Assembly (NCBI GenBank): GCA_013397075.1
Contig: VWZS01002869.1
Location: forward strand, 186,001 to 250,000
Direction of reading: 5' to 3'
Source of the DNA: Rhabdornis inornatus
Lineage: Eukaryota; Chordata; Aves; Passeriformes; Rhabdornithidae
Length of the DNA: 64,000 bases
In this document: one piece after another, positions 1 to 13,040 of the stretch
How the letters are laid out: every line of letters begins with the position of its first letter
Position numbering within the stretch: position 1 is the stretch's first letter
Translations under genes and position numbers: made by a program
The notes under the pieces: model-generated
The model's database searches: none
Seen by the model: the letters and a program-made list of their open reading frames with translations, nothing else
What the model was told of the DNA's origin: nothing

Positions 1-955
1 CAGTGGAGAGAGACAACGAACAGATATGAAGCCAAGTAGATTAACTCAGGCAGCTGTGGCAGGAAGTGCCTGGTGAGAATAGAAATCCCCAACCTTTCTT
101 CATTCTGAGAACTCAAAACATTAAACTGCCTCTCAAACAGTTCCAAAATTAAAACAACCCCAAATCACTCTTTTGTTGATCACTTGTATTTTCAGAAGCC
201 TGAGTTGCTTTTCAAACTGCTGCAGCTTGCAATATTTAAAAGCATGGAACTAACATAAGCTGATTTACACCACCTTACTGCTAAATTTACCACTTAGCTT
301 TCACTTTGGAAGTCAAGTGTCCACTGTCTTGGTATATGTGAAATGGCCTGCGCTGAGTTGGTTACTTAGGGTATTTTTGATGAAGGTATTTTCTTCAGTC
401 AAATATATTTTAGACTATTATAATTTGGATTCAATGTATTTCTTAAAAAAACATTCTCCTGACATCAACATTGATAATACCAAAAATAATTAACAGATAA
501 GTCCCTTTCTGCCATTACAGGACACGGAGAGTAAGGAGCAGGCAGTTATGTTGTGGCTGCACACACAGCTTTATGGCTCTAATATGCAACTGCGCCTTAG
601 CAGAATCTTAGGTACAGCTTTTACTTCAAATTAATCATATTAATGCAACAGACTTGCAACTTGCAGTAATTTTTAAACAGATGCATCATTAACTTTCTGT
701 TGTATGTAAGCATCAATAGGCAGCAATTAAAAAGAAGAGCAAGTGAGGGGTTCTGCTTCCAATTCTGAGACTGCACTGTGCAGTCACTGATAATTTCTAG
801 TGCTCTTCCTTTTTGTGACTGTGTCATGCTGTGATGTTTAAGACACAAAAGCACAGTGTTTAAGTACAGACCCAAAAAAATGAATTCAGGTAAGTTAGAG
901 ATTCATATGAGTCCAGCACAATGCATTCCCCCTACTCTTAGTGGGCTTTTTTATA

Positions 956-1048
956 TTTCTGCATCTTCAGAGGCTCCTTTTCCCTGCCCATCCTACCCTT
1001 TTTATCACTCTTTTGTCTGCACCTGATCTGACACTAAAGCAGATTTGC
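956..1048 (+). repeat. Left arm of a 93-bp perfect inverted repeat
   Basis: Positions 956-1048 are the exact reverse complement of 4413-4505 when compared base by base (partner position = 5461 minus position). The match extends outward to 946 with only two mismatches (954 and 955) and stops abruptly at 1048 on the inner side. The arm is pyrimidine-rich, starting TTTCTGCATCTTCAG and ending CTAAAGCAGATTTGC. It does not resemble CR1, an LTR or a tRNA-derived SINE, and no third copy was noticed in the window. Perfect identity over 93 bp in neutral-looking intron DNA implies a recent origin, gene conversion between arms, or an assembly artefact. Confidence 0.9.
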
Positions 1049-4000
1049 CATTCTCTAAACAAATCCTTCTTCTTCACCTCACCCTCTTCCAGTCAGTCAA
1101 TCACTAAAACACAATTGTCACAGATAATAATAATTGGCCCATTTCTGTGATGCAGTTTAAACGGAATAGTTCAAACCTTACAAACCTGAGATTAATATTA
1201 CTTTCATCCATTTAGAGGAAGTAAAAGAAGAAGCAAACTGCAACAATTTTCTGCCACAGAAAGACTCTCGAGGTAGGAGGCATCAGCAGATCCAAAAGCG
1301 GCTTTGGATGCTGGGGAATAAGGAAAGAATGGCAGAGGAGTGAGCGCTTGTGCCAGGTTGAGAGACAAAAGGTTAAGGCAGCCTTTCTCAGTGCAGTGTT
1401 TATGTTTCCATGAAATGATTTTATCAGAGAGGGTTAGGGAAACACAAAAAATCCAAGAAAAAGCCAACAAGCTTACTATTTGTCATGCCAGAAGATGTTG
1501 CTGCATCTTCAGCTGTACCCCAGGGCTATCCTTATAGATGTAATTGTATCCTTACAGTTAGTTGTATCCTTATAGTTGCAAATAAAAGAGGACAAGGGAG
1601 GAACCTCAACCTCAACGGCCAGAAATGGACACAATGACCCACACGTCAGGATAAGCCCTTGCTCACAGCTAGCCATAGCTCTCCTCAGAGCACTCTAAAA
1701 CACAGCCAGAAACCCAGCTAACAACTAAGGAACATGGAAAATCATGGGCCTTGGGCCCCAGCTCACTCTCTGGTCCTCTTAGACATCAGTAAAGGAATGT
1801 AAAAGAAACTCACTCCTGGACTGAAGCCTAAAAGTGAAGGCAAAGGCATTTGCTTTACTGAGAGGGTGCTCCACTTGGTGCTACAGTGCTTCTCAGGGCC
1901 ATAATGTGACAGAAGAAGACAGAAGAGTTAAAAACCAGCTTATATGCTGGGGTAGAGCTATATATGTACCAAGCACTTCATATCCCAGTGCAGTGGTTTT
2001 CAGCTGATTGCAGCAAGTGCCCAGGAATTCATGGATCATTTCTACAAGAAGGGAGTTCATTGATGTGGTATGGCCTTCCACATGCATGACCCTTTCAAAG
2101 GAATTTGCACAACTACTAGCCAGTCTTTTGGGGCCTTCAAATGCCCCGAGAGGAAAACAGCGATAATTGGTGACACCCGTTCACCTGGGAAATATCAATG
2201 TGAGGATCTGATGGCTACAGAGGACAAATGGATTACCTGTGAGATGTCTCCAAGAGAGGAGGACAAGCTATTTATCTTCAGAAATAATCATAATTCACAG
2301 TCAAATTAGCCAGGCATCTTCTGTTAAAATGCCTAGCTAATTTGAAATTTAAACATTAATACCTAAGCTATCTACAGATTCAAAAAAATCAGCCTGTGTT
2401 AATTATTTTAGTTATTTAATCCTTTCGCGCTACTTTATTATCAGGTGAACAAGTTTTGTTTTCAAGCAATTATTTAACAGGCAGTGGCTAGTGAATTAAT
2501 TCTGAGTGCTGAACCATTTCCTCAGTATCCTTTTGTCACTTCTCCTCACTAAGTTGTGTACGTGATCATAGCTGTGATGAAACACAAGCAGCACAGATCT
2601 GAAATGCTCCGCAGAGAAGTGACCTTTCCCCTGAAAGGCATACATACCTGTTCAAAGTTACAAAGGCATATATATCTGCTCAAAGTTACTCCTTTCATGG
2701 AACAGATACAGAAAGAAATGGCAATGGCTAGACTCAGCCTACGCAGGAGAAACAAAAAGATTACCTGCTCCTAATTCTATTTCTCTAACAACAGCAATCG
2801 ACTGGTTTCACGTGAAAAAAGTCTGAAAACTTAGCTCTTCCAAAGCTGTTGTGAATCCAGGTTTTCATGAGAGCTTTGGAAGGGTTTGTTGACTTTTTTG
2901 AAGTAGATGCAGTTATAAAAGTCTCTCCTGTTCACAAAGGCTGCTCTCCTGCAGCTTGCTATTTCTACCTTGCTCTTCCTGAGATTTTGGCAAAGTCACA
3001 GAGTTGAGTATGTTGTGACACAATCAGCCATTTGAAGCGTTTGCTTTCCACTTGAATTTTATTTTTAGAATCCCCCATAGTCTTTCAAAGCATGCGTACC
3101 CATACTTTGACATTAAGTAAAAAACTACGAAGAAAAGCTGAAGGGTCTGACAAACTCTAGAACATAAGTAAGCCTATGACATGTCTCTCATTTATAAAAT
3201 GACTACTGCCTCATTTCTTTTATAAGCCCACAGATATGGCTGCAAATACTCATTTGCCACACAGAAAATCTGAAGGTTTCTACCTCAGAAGTACAAGTCA
3301 TGAGCTTAAAAGTGACAGCTCTTCAACTGGTGACTCTGAAATCCAACTAAGGATCTCAAAGAAAAAAAAAAAATAGAACACATTAGTCCTGAATTCTTAC
3401 AGTTAAAAGTTTCTTAGGGACCTTGAGCAATCTGCTCACTGCTGGCCCTGCCTTGAGCCAAGAGACTACTTGCAGAGTCTCTTCCACTCTGTATCATGCT
3501 ATGAGTGAGTATGCAAGTGCTTTCATGAAAAGCACGTTTTTTGCCAGCTACCACGTGTTTATCATTGACTGCAGAGGTGTTTCTGAATTACTCTGGAACA
3601 TCTAAGAGCAGAGAATACTGAGCCACATTAGCTCTGCCACCAGAAGTTCTCTGTGTGAATCCAGCAATAAAAACTACTTGATAATGTCCTTTTATATTTG
3701 CTGAGCAGTATCTTTATATAAAGCTTTGACAAAGCATTCTCTCTTACATCAGTTTTCATGTATTAACCTTAATTAGTTCTGCAAAATCTCTCTTTCTTCA
3801 ATTCTGTTCACCAAAATGGCTGTATCTAAGATTCATTTTAAAAGGCAGTATTCTCAGAGGAGACTCCTGGATGACACCACCATATAATGTAACCCAGCTC
3901 ATGTCCAGTAACTCCAGTCAACCAGAGACAATGTAAAGTGGAAGAGGATCCTGCTCATCCCTGCCAGCAAGCAGAAAGACAAAGTGCTCCCTAACTCACA

Positions 4001-4412
4001 GTCACTCCAGATCCAGGACCTGCTGCTCTGTCCAAATGTGCTCCTTGCAAAAGACCAGAAAGAGAGCTTTACAAGGAGCTATGCAACCTGTCCATACAGG
4101 GGATACAAAGATGAATGTTTACTAAGAAACGACAAAACTGAGATGTTAGATGGGGGTGAGATGACAGTAGGGAATAAAACTGAGGGAATGAAGCAATGAA
4201 ACGTGAAGAGTCATTAAAGAGCAAAAAGTCCCCCTTTATGCAGGAAGAACTAGTCTCCAAATGCTAAGCAACATCTACACACAAATACATACAGCCCCAC
4301 TATCTAATAAATGGAGATAATTGTAAATTCAATAAGAATCCTATGAAAATATAATGGCATGAGAACACAACTAGAATTATAAAAGCAAGGAAAACTGCTT
4401 TAAAAAAGGCAA

Positions 4413-4505
4413 GCAAATCTGCTTTAGTGTCAGATCAGGTGCAGACAAAAGAGTGATAAAAAGGGTAGGATGGGCAGGGAAAAGGAGCCTCTGAAGATGC
4501 AGAAA
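4413..4505 (-). repeat. Right arm of the 93-bp perfect inverted repeat
   Basis: This is the reverse-complement partner of 956-1048. Read on the plus strand it begins GCAAATCTGCTTTAG and ends CTGAAGATGCAGAAA, and it is followed by an A-rich run (about 4503-4520). The arms are separated by about 3.36 kb, so a transcript of the FARP1 intron could pair them into a long stem. No clear target-site duplication flanks the pair: TACTC occurs 8-9 nt outside each outer boundary, but it is too short and too far away to count. Confidence 0.9.
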
Positions 4506-4649
4506 AGTAAAAAAGAAAAAATTACTCCAGGTTCAACCAGAAAATCAGGTAAGAAGATAACAGTGAAAGAAATGAGAAGAAAAACTCCCTGCTGCTGTGC
4601 TCTGCATGAATATTCGCATCTGCCAACAGGCCATCAAAAAGCAAATTGG

Positions 4650-5065
4650 CACTAAGTCATAATTCACCATTTGCTATTTATATTCTGGCAGCATTACGTT
4701 TGTGTAATTTCTATCAAAGCCTCCAGTTTGGGGATGGGGATAAGAAAAGAAGATACTGTAATCTACTTCTGCAACTGCTGTTTGTATTCGCTGAGTTATT
4801 TGGCACTTGATGTGTGCCTCATGCATCACTTTTTATTCAAAAATTGACATATTTATCCAAGAATGATTTTAACACGGTAGCCTGATTCAGATACACACAA
4901 AAGCCTTGGCAGGCATTTTCAGCCATGCATTTTATGTGATTTACACACTGGCATGCAAAAGACAACATTTAATTGTGCACGCGTATTGTAATCACAGCCT
5001 AGTGGAGAAAGCTCACTGGAGCAGTGCAGATAAGTTTACAGGTAAGCAGCATATTAGTAAGTTTC
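4650..5065. promoter_or_regulatory. Candidate conserved non-coding block (unproven)
   Basis: The block is AT-rich but complex sequence without simple repeats. It is dense in homeodomain-type ATTA/TTAAT cores and short palindromic words (GCATGC at 4951-4956, the TTAATTGTGCACGCG stretch around 4970-4983, CATGCAT near 4823 and 4925). That texture is typical of vertebrate conserved intronic elements. No coding potential is seen. This is an impression from base composition, not a comparison; cross-species alignment is the only real test. Confidence 0.2.
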
Positions 5066-6749
5066 TGAAGGCTTTTAAATCTGGGAACTGGTGAAGCCCT
5101 TTATACTGTACCAAGAAAAGACACACTGCTTTAATCACTGCATCGAAGCTATAAAGGTTTCTTTAGATAATTTTAAGCTAGTCAAATTTCACTTTCAAAC
5201 CACAAATTATCTCAAGTAAAAATTGGATATTACCTCCCACTCTCAGAGTTTGAGTATGAATGAGAATGTGACTATGCCATTACAGAAAGCATCCCTAGTT
5301 CTGACTGTAGATACAGCCTGTACAAGAGATGAGCACTTTCTCCCCTATGCAGCATTGCACATGGCTTGTAATACAGAGACCTGATACTGCACTGAGGAAG
5401 GACACCATCACAGAATGAAGCTGGGTAAAAAGCCAGGAAATACACGCAGGACTCCTGCATCTTTCCACACTGCTGGTCTCCTGTTCCTTTGGAGAATACC
5501 AATAGCAAGGAATTGAACCAGCAGTTACAAAAGAGATGCAGAGAGGAAGAGAACAAAAAGGATAAGCAATATAAGGGGCCATGTTCTAGTGCCAAGAAAG
5601 GAAGGAACAAGAGGTATCAAATGAGAAAACTAAGGAAGTGCTAGAACTTGAACTAATGTCAGCAGGTTGTGTTATCACCAGGCAAAAATTGTTGATAGAT
5701 GATCATGATCAACTGAGAATAAACTGGAAGTGAAATTAATGGATAGTTTAGAACATTTTGCTGTTCTTTTATCCTGCACTACATAAGCCTCTGTTTGCAC
5801 AGATAGCTTTCTGCTCAAAACAACGCTGGAAAGCAGCTGCACAGGGAAGCCAAAATCAAGGAACCTTCATCCCTCAAACAGGGTAAAGAACAAGTTACAG
5901 GCAGATACGCTTCTGCAATTTAAGATATTGAAAATCAGTGCTCTGAATGGCCATTCACCATACTCCACGACAATGATATACCAGTAGCACTTTACATACA
6001 AGCCCAAGTTTTCTCTTCTTTTGCTCAGTGCAGAACTATAAACTGGGTGTGCTTTAAAATGCCTCAAGCCTAACATGAGACTGTGCTCTTGGCAAAGCAT
6101 CACACTTAGGCATTTCTCTAGCTGTGGACAACACACACTTTTTAAATCCAGGAGGTGGAGAAAGGCAGCTATTTTGTCCCAGAAATTTATCCCATTCATT
6201 TATTATGCCTCTCCAGAACATATGTCTAGAAGTATGGACAACTGTTTTTCATAAAGAGCTTAAGGCAAGTAACTTGAGCTCGACCACCTTGGGTTAACAA
6301 AGAATGGGCTTAAGTAAATCATGTTATGCATGTTTACCACTGCAGCACAGCAGCAATGCACTCCTTCTCCATGGCACACTTTATCCCGCAACTTTTACAC
6401 TCTTCCCAAAGGTAAGTGATACAGAGAGGAGCTTGGTGAGAGGACAATCCCCATAGCGGGAACTGTTGGGAGAAAAAGAAGAGAAATTTCCTCTCCTGTT
6501 ATGTATTCAACCCTCTCTGGCTGCTGATTCTGCTTTGTTTTATTGATGATGATGATAACCATTATATCCATGTCATTTGACTGCATGCAGGTGGTGAGGA
6601 TGTTCCTTATCTCGATATCCAGCTGATCTGTTTCAGGTATGAGGGATCCACATGTACACTGGATCTACAAATAATATATCACAGCACTTTTCCTTAAAGT
6701 TTTTTAAACTCTACAATACTGTTGTATAGTTAAATGCTACATAAATACA

Positions 6750-6802
6750 GTTGGACTCAAAGATCTTAAAGGCCTTTTCTGACCTAAATGATTCTATGAT
6801 TT
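6750..6802 (+). mobile_element. CR1 LINE 3' tail fragment
   Basis: The signature of the avian CR1 3' end is present in order: TTGGACTCAAAGATCTTAAAGG, then CCTTTTCTGACC in place of the usual CCCTTCCAACC, then AATGATTCTATGATTTC, containing the terminal ATTCTATGA-type repeat. Only the last ~50 bp of the element remain, as expected for heavily 5'-truncated CR1 copies. Orientation is plus, antisense to FARP1. The divergence suggests an old insertion. Confidence 0.8.
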
Positions 6803-8159
6803 CCTGCTACTACTGGAACAGAAAAAAAAGAACATGTAGGGATATACGAGACCTCCAGAGAGCAATTAATCTCATCCTAAAATACACATTTGAGACAGAC
6901 ATGATGAGCAGCCTGTTCAATGTACCATGCTTTCACCCTAGTATGGATGAAAATTATTAGCTGAGGCTTTGACATCTAGCTTTTAAAAATTTCAAGGATG
7001 GAAGAGGTGAACCTCATTCTCAGGGGAAGGATGCACACAACATGCAGTTCAGCTCCCCTCTGGCCTCTGACCAAAGGCAGAACATCCCTCCCATCACCCC
7101 TGAAACAGGAAAACGTAGAGGTAGCAAAATCAGAGTTTGTACCACTCGATACCCTTACATGTACAGTTTGAGGAGAAGAGATGGCAAACACCTCCCACTG
7201 CTCCTTGGACATTTGTCACCACCAAACAGGTGGCCCAAAGAAACAACCCATAACTGGAGAGGATGCCCATGCTCCCCACGCAGATCATCAATCCAGCCTC
7301 ACCAGTGCAAACCAACTTACAGGCGTAGACACTACTACCAAATTTAACAGCATGATTTCAGTGATGCCTTCAGTCAGGGCAGTAGAGATCACAAACTCTC
7401 CCACAATGCCTCTGCATCCACAGCTGCCCTTCCTGTGCCAGCTCCATCCTCTGCTTTGTGTTGGCTCACACATTGCTGCATGACGTGGTGAGTCAGCTCA
7501 ACAAGAGAGGTGAAAAGGCAATATTTGAGAAGCCTTCCATGATTACAAGTTAGGCTAATTCATTCAAGAAAATTACATGCATTTCCCAGTTATCTTCAAA
7601 TACATGAATCTAGTCTGAGAATGGACTGGATTTGTTGGCACTTAAAATTACATTCCCGCTTATTCTATTAATTCTACAGAATCTTAACAAAGAAATCAGC
7701 AGTTCAAACAGTCTGCTGCCTCAGATTACAGAAGTTTGCTTGTGGATTATTTTCTCTTCCACTTTGAAAAGCATATAAATTATTAACACACATCACTAAA
7801 ATACCGTCTTTCAACAAAGACATTCTAAACATTTGTCAACAAAAATCAGTTTACTGAGCAGCCACTAACAATATTCTGCTGAGAAAAATACAACTTACGT
7901 GTTTGAGAGCTGAAGAAAAAAAATCACTTTTCTTGTAATTTCAGAAGACCCAGCAGAGCTGGCGTGACAATTAGTGAATATTTGAATGCTTGATATTCAC
8001 TGGAAATAGTCTGACAGCAATGGCCAAATAATTTCAGGCACGAGAAGAAAAGAAAGTCTCAGACTGATGAATAACTGACATTTGACCTGCTGTTCACTTC
8101 CTAAGCTGGGAAAAAAAGCAATTCATAATTGAACTGAAGTTGAAGCTGGCTAAGAAAGC

Positions 8160-8345
8160 ATAAAGCACTGTTTTACATTTCTGCATTGCCCTACTGTCTC
8201 ATGCTCTTTTATTAAATTGTTTATTTCACTGGTTTTATTTGCATATTGAGGAGAGGTGTAAATACCTAGGGCAAGGCAATTATCATAAAAAATAATTCAA
8301 ACAGTTATAAAACTGTGGCTGAAATTTTGAATTTAACAGATAACA
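8160..8345. promoter_or_regulatory. Candidate conserved non-coding block with octamer site (unproven)
   Basis: AT-rich, non-repetitive sequence containing a perfect POU/octamer word ATTTGCAT at 8237-8244 and several ATTA cores (AATTATCATAAA near 8279, AATAATTC near 8291). No ORF and no repeat signature are present. It is listed because its texture differs from the surrounding sequence. Regulatory function is inference only. Confidence 0.15.
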
Positions 8346-8438
8346 CACCACTTGTGGAAATTTATAAGAAAGCACATGTAATGCTTGTTATTAACTATTG
8401 AGACTTTCTAATATTCAGCTTTTCCTGGCACACATTCT

Positions 8439-8466
8439 GGCTTGAAGCTGGTGGCTTGAAGCTGGT
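8439..8466 (+). repeat. Small tandem duplication, 14-bp unit x 2
   Basis: The 14-bp unit GGCTTGAAGCTGGT occurs twice head to tail with no difference (8439-8452 and 8453-8466). It is a minor replication-slippage duplication in the FARP1 intron with no visible functional consequence. Confidence 0.9.
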
Positions 8467-11400
8467 AGGAGCACAGTTAATAGACAGCATTTTCCCTACA
8501 AAGGGAATATGAACCACCACCATATGACTGCATGAACAAACAAAACCAGCCAAACAAAAAAAAACCCACCCAGAACATTATCCTTAAGAAACAGACCCCC
8601 AACAGGATTATGAAGTCCTTCTCCCTGAAAAGTTCGGGATTGAGGCGGAGAAATTCCCTACCAAAGTACTACATCCAAACTCCAGTGGAAGATAAACAGT
8701 TGTAGATCCAAGACCATTTGGTCTTTACTCTGTATTCTCAGGTAATCTTTTCTAGGAGAAGAGCAAATTGAAATGAAATGTTTACAAGTGATGTTTACAA
8801 AGGATTACACCTTTACCCTGCTTTCTATTAAGAGACTCTTGTTGCTTAAGAAACCTGTGTTAATCCCCCAAAGCAGATGACATTTTCCGACCCTGCATAT
8901 TTCACAAAGCTTGAATACACTCAAAGGGAAAGGAAGTTGACACAATACAAAAAACAGATGTCTAATAAAGTTGAGTAATCGGACAGGCAAGCATGTTTTG
9001 GTTGTTCCAAAAGACAGACACAAAAAGGAAGCAACTATTTTCTTGCAGACACAATAAAGAAGACTTTGGTTTGGTTTTAATTAAAGAGATCAGATCCTAA
9101 CCAAAAGAAGAATCCCAGCCTCCTGTGACATACTTTGATCTCACCTTTGATGCCAAAAAGAAAGAAACAGCTCTCAATTGCTATTTAGCATCAATAGTAT
9201 CATCCCAGTCACATCAGCTTCACTCACCCAGAGAGTAGGATGTGATCGGTGACAAGCATCAAATCAGTCAGGGTTAAACCTGGTCTGAGTCACCAAAACA
9301 TCCTAGCAGTCTAACAAGAGAATCAGTCTTGTCCTCAGCATTTCCTAGACAGCAACAGCAATGACTCTGCGTTTAGGACTAGTTTTAAAACAGATTACTT
9401 TTGGCAATGAAACAACTATAAAAGTAAATGTAATATAAATGACATAGACACTAAACATGAAAGGGTTTTTCCCCAGAAGGATCTGAAGCAGATGCAATCA
9501 TCAGCTATTTTTACTGTTCTTTAAAAACTGTATTTCATTTTCACTTAAACTGCTTTGAATCTACAGGGGAGATCATATCAAAACAAACATATGAAAATCT
9601 ACGTTTTGCTATGGCTTTATGGAACCCATCCTGGTCTCTTTCAACTAACTTAGGTGAGAAATAAAAGCAAAGGAAAATCAAGCAGTACAGAACTGTACAT
9701 CTCCACCTTCTATTATATAATACACAACCTGTGTTTTGCAGTGTTGGGTTTTGCAAGCCTTCAAGTTGAAGTGTCAGCCTTTTAAAATGCCCAAGATCTA
9801 TCCATATCTGATTATCATTATATGTACACAAATTAAAAATGTTCTCCCTCCTTCACATTAGTCATTTTAGCTAAAGCTGTTATCCTTTTATCTAGCAGAA
9901 AGGAAACATACTTGCTCATTGCATCACATAGTCATAACTCAGCCAAACACTGTTTGAAACAGAATGCTGTATTTTGGACCTCGGCAGTCTCCACTTAGCA
10001 TATCTAACTAATTTTTCAGTAAATACAGCCAAAGTGGAAATTAGAAACAAAAAGCAGGGGAGAAATATATTCCACACTTGCATGCAACATCACAACCAAC
10101 AGCTGCAAGTGCTAGATAATCATGAACTCTTGACTCATGGCCTGATTTTCAGGCACTAATCACCTGCAACCACAGCTGACATCTAGTTCTTGTCTGAGAG
10201 TTTGTGGGAGACAAAAAACTAAAGGTAAAGAGACTCAGTGATAAAATGCTGAGTAACTTAAAAGAGGGAAGGATGCTCTACATAATTTGTCTTCTCATAG
10301 CTGGAGACAAAAATGTGCTCAAAAAAGATAACTGATGTATTTTATATTTTTCTTATATCTTAAAGGCAGGAAATACAAAGCCAAAGTCACATAAGCTTTT
10401 TTTTTTTTTAACAGCAGTGCCTGCCTTTTCCCCTCCTCCTTCAAGCATGTGTACCCAACCAGCTAACTGGATGTCTGCAAAAGATCCAGGATTATGTATT
10501 CAAGTTTTTACTAGCTTTTTGGAATATAGGAATTTTGGAAGATTCTGCAGTGAAATATTGTTTGTTAGCAGCATGCAGTATAACAGATTTTTCTTATGCA
10601 TCACTTTCTTTTACAATACTGCAGTTACAATAATTGATGAAAAGGCCTTCATTGTGGCTTCTCTTTTTGAAGTCTCCCATACAAATTCTCTCCACATACT
10701 ATGTGGGGGTTTTCCTACTAAAAAATGTAATTTATGGGTCCATATATAGGCATGTGGATGTCTCTTCTCTCTTTCTTGTTCATTTGGGGTTTTTTTCTTG
10801 TGAGAAGTAATACAATAAGCCAAACATGGTACGACTATATGGCATCATAGCACTAACACCTAAATAATTAATTTTTCTTCAGAAACTCAAATGACACTGG
10901 AGTTACTTTACTTTTAAACAGCCCAAAGAGCAGTAGCACTACGGGGTAATGGAAATAGATCGTATTTTCCTCCTGTTTTGTTATAAACAGAACAGACATA
11001 AAAATCTGATGGATTTGGCACTCATAGGAACAAGTCATCTGTATACAATGTGAGAAAAGGGATTGCTTAAGAACAAGGATATTGAATCATGTCTCCAGGA
11101 ATATAATTTAAAAACAAACCCAACCAAAATTCAATAAACAAGAAAAAATAAACGAGCACACAATAAAAACCTAAAACCCTGACAACATTCAAACAAAACA
11201 ATAACATACCCAGTAAAAATACCACACAGATAAGGTCTTAGAGCTAATGGGGTGGTGCTGCTGAAGGTACAACAAGAGTAGCACAGAGGTAAGGCTAGAC
11301 AGATGGACAGTCCCAACTACTTCCCTAGTTCCCCCAAACTCAGGAGGAAGTAGCACCAGTATCTGTTTCTGTTTTTATGCAGACTTCAAGAGCAAATAAT

Positions 11401-12892
11401 AAACTGGCATCATTAAACTTCATACCATCCTGCAAGGCACACTACAAGCATCAATAAAACCACCCGAAGTTTGGCTCATTTGCTAACACAGAAAGGTTTG
11501 TGCAGCAAAATTCCTGAAATTGTAGGAAACACAAATCCTTCTCAGTTTATACTTGTATCATATTTGCAAAATTATTTTCATAATCGTAGCAGCTCAGTTT
11601 TTGGGAAGTGTAGTTCAGATCTTCAACCACGCAAAAAGTCTTTAATTCTCCACTGAAAAGCAAACCCACAGATGCGCTTAGGCATGTATGTTTAACATCT
11701 TCTGCCCACAGCCACACTTGCTGCTTCTAAAATATTTTGTTGAAATGGTACCACTTTCCTTTTCTGTGTATGCTGCACCAATTCGGCTAAAAACATGAAG
11801 CTTATAAATAGGAACATAGGGTTTCCAACATGAATAAACACCTCAATTTAGATGTATCAAAACTTACTCAGTTTTGTGAGACGGGACTAAAACAATTAAA
11901 GTCTTTTAGAGCAGATTGAAAACAACATGTATTCCTCCATTTGACTATGCATAGGTTAAAGAAAAAAGGCTTTAGAAAAGAGTTGCTGTAAAATATTTTG
12001 TATCTAACCATCCTGCATATTTCACCACAAAGTTTGACTTTCAAACCAACTGGGATTTCCTTGAGTAGTGAGGGTTATGAAATAAGTCTCTGAGAACAAT
12101 CATATTGAAGTTGTTTAAATCCCCAGGTCTTCCAGGTGTTGCTGAAGTTAAAAACAAACGAAATGTCGATATCTTCTAATATTAAAGGCTAAAAAACACA
12201 GTTTTCTCAAACTTCCAGAAGCAAAGATGGAGCTGTAGAGCGCATTGCATCCACATGATCTTATATTCTCTTCTAAACAATTTAATGAAAGGGACCTAAT
12301 CTCAAAATGGTTTCTCTTAGGTGTCGGCATATCATTTTCAATTTTCAAAATACAGTGAATTAGCATCTACAGATGGGTTAAAAAAACCCCAAACCTGTCT
12401 CTGGAATAAAAGAGTACCAAAAATTTATTAGTGTTTGATGATTTAAATTATAACTACACTTTTGAACAGCAACAGTTATCTAAAGACTGCTTTTACCTAA
12501 AGACTGTTTGCTGTGGATATCTGACAGGCGTGAAAGGCACAGAAGTATAACAAAAGCACAAAAAAGCACAACAACAGTTGCTACGTACAAGGGCATTTCA
12601 CTTGATGGCAGTTCAGTTCACACATAACCCGCCTGTCCAGAGAATTTACATTCCACTAAAATTAAATGTGAGACTGAACACATGGTTGCAGTTGGATCAC
12701 AAATAGCAGCAGAGAGCAGATAAAAAATCATCTGCATGTACACATAGGAAACAGACAAACAAAACTTCATAAGCAGGTAATAAAAACATTATAAACATTT
12801 TTTTTTAATTATAATTTTCCTAACCAGAATTCCTTCATGTTAATACAGGGATAACATTTTTCCAGGGCACTATATCTGACCTCTGTATCTTG

Positions 12893-13040
12893 CTGGTGAT
12901 CCTCCATTTCACAGAAGGGAGAACTGAGCCAATGAAGGCATGGAAATTACCATAGCTACCATAGAAAATGCAAGTAAAAAAGGATGAAATTTGAACTCAG
13001 GTTTCCACTTTCCTATTCATGGAACCCTGAAGACTTTGAA
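12893..13040 (+). mobile_element. MIR / CORE-SINE-like ancient relic
   Basis: The pattern of a MIR-type SINE core can be followed: CTCCATTTCACAGAAGGGAG, AACTGAGCCAATGAAGGC (compare the family's 'ACTGAGGCACAGAGAGG'), an AGCTACCATAG portion corresponding to the 'AGCTAGTAAG' segment, and finally GGATGAAATTTGAACTCAGG, matching the 'GGGATTTGAACCCAGG' block. The order and spacing are right, but divergence is high. It may instead be an amniote CORE-SINE relative rather than MIR itself. Confidence 0.5.

Noticed and set aside
946..4515. Calling 946-4515 a complete DNA transposon because of its terminal inverted repeats
   Set aside because: No transposase remnant is seen inside, and no adjacent target-site duplication is present (TACTC occurs 8-9 nt outside both ends, which is too weak).
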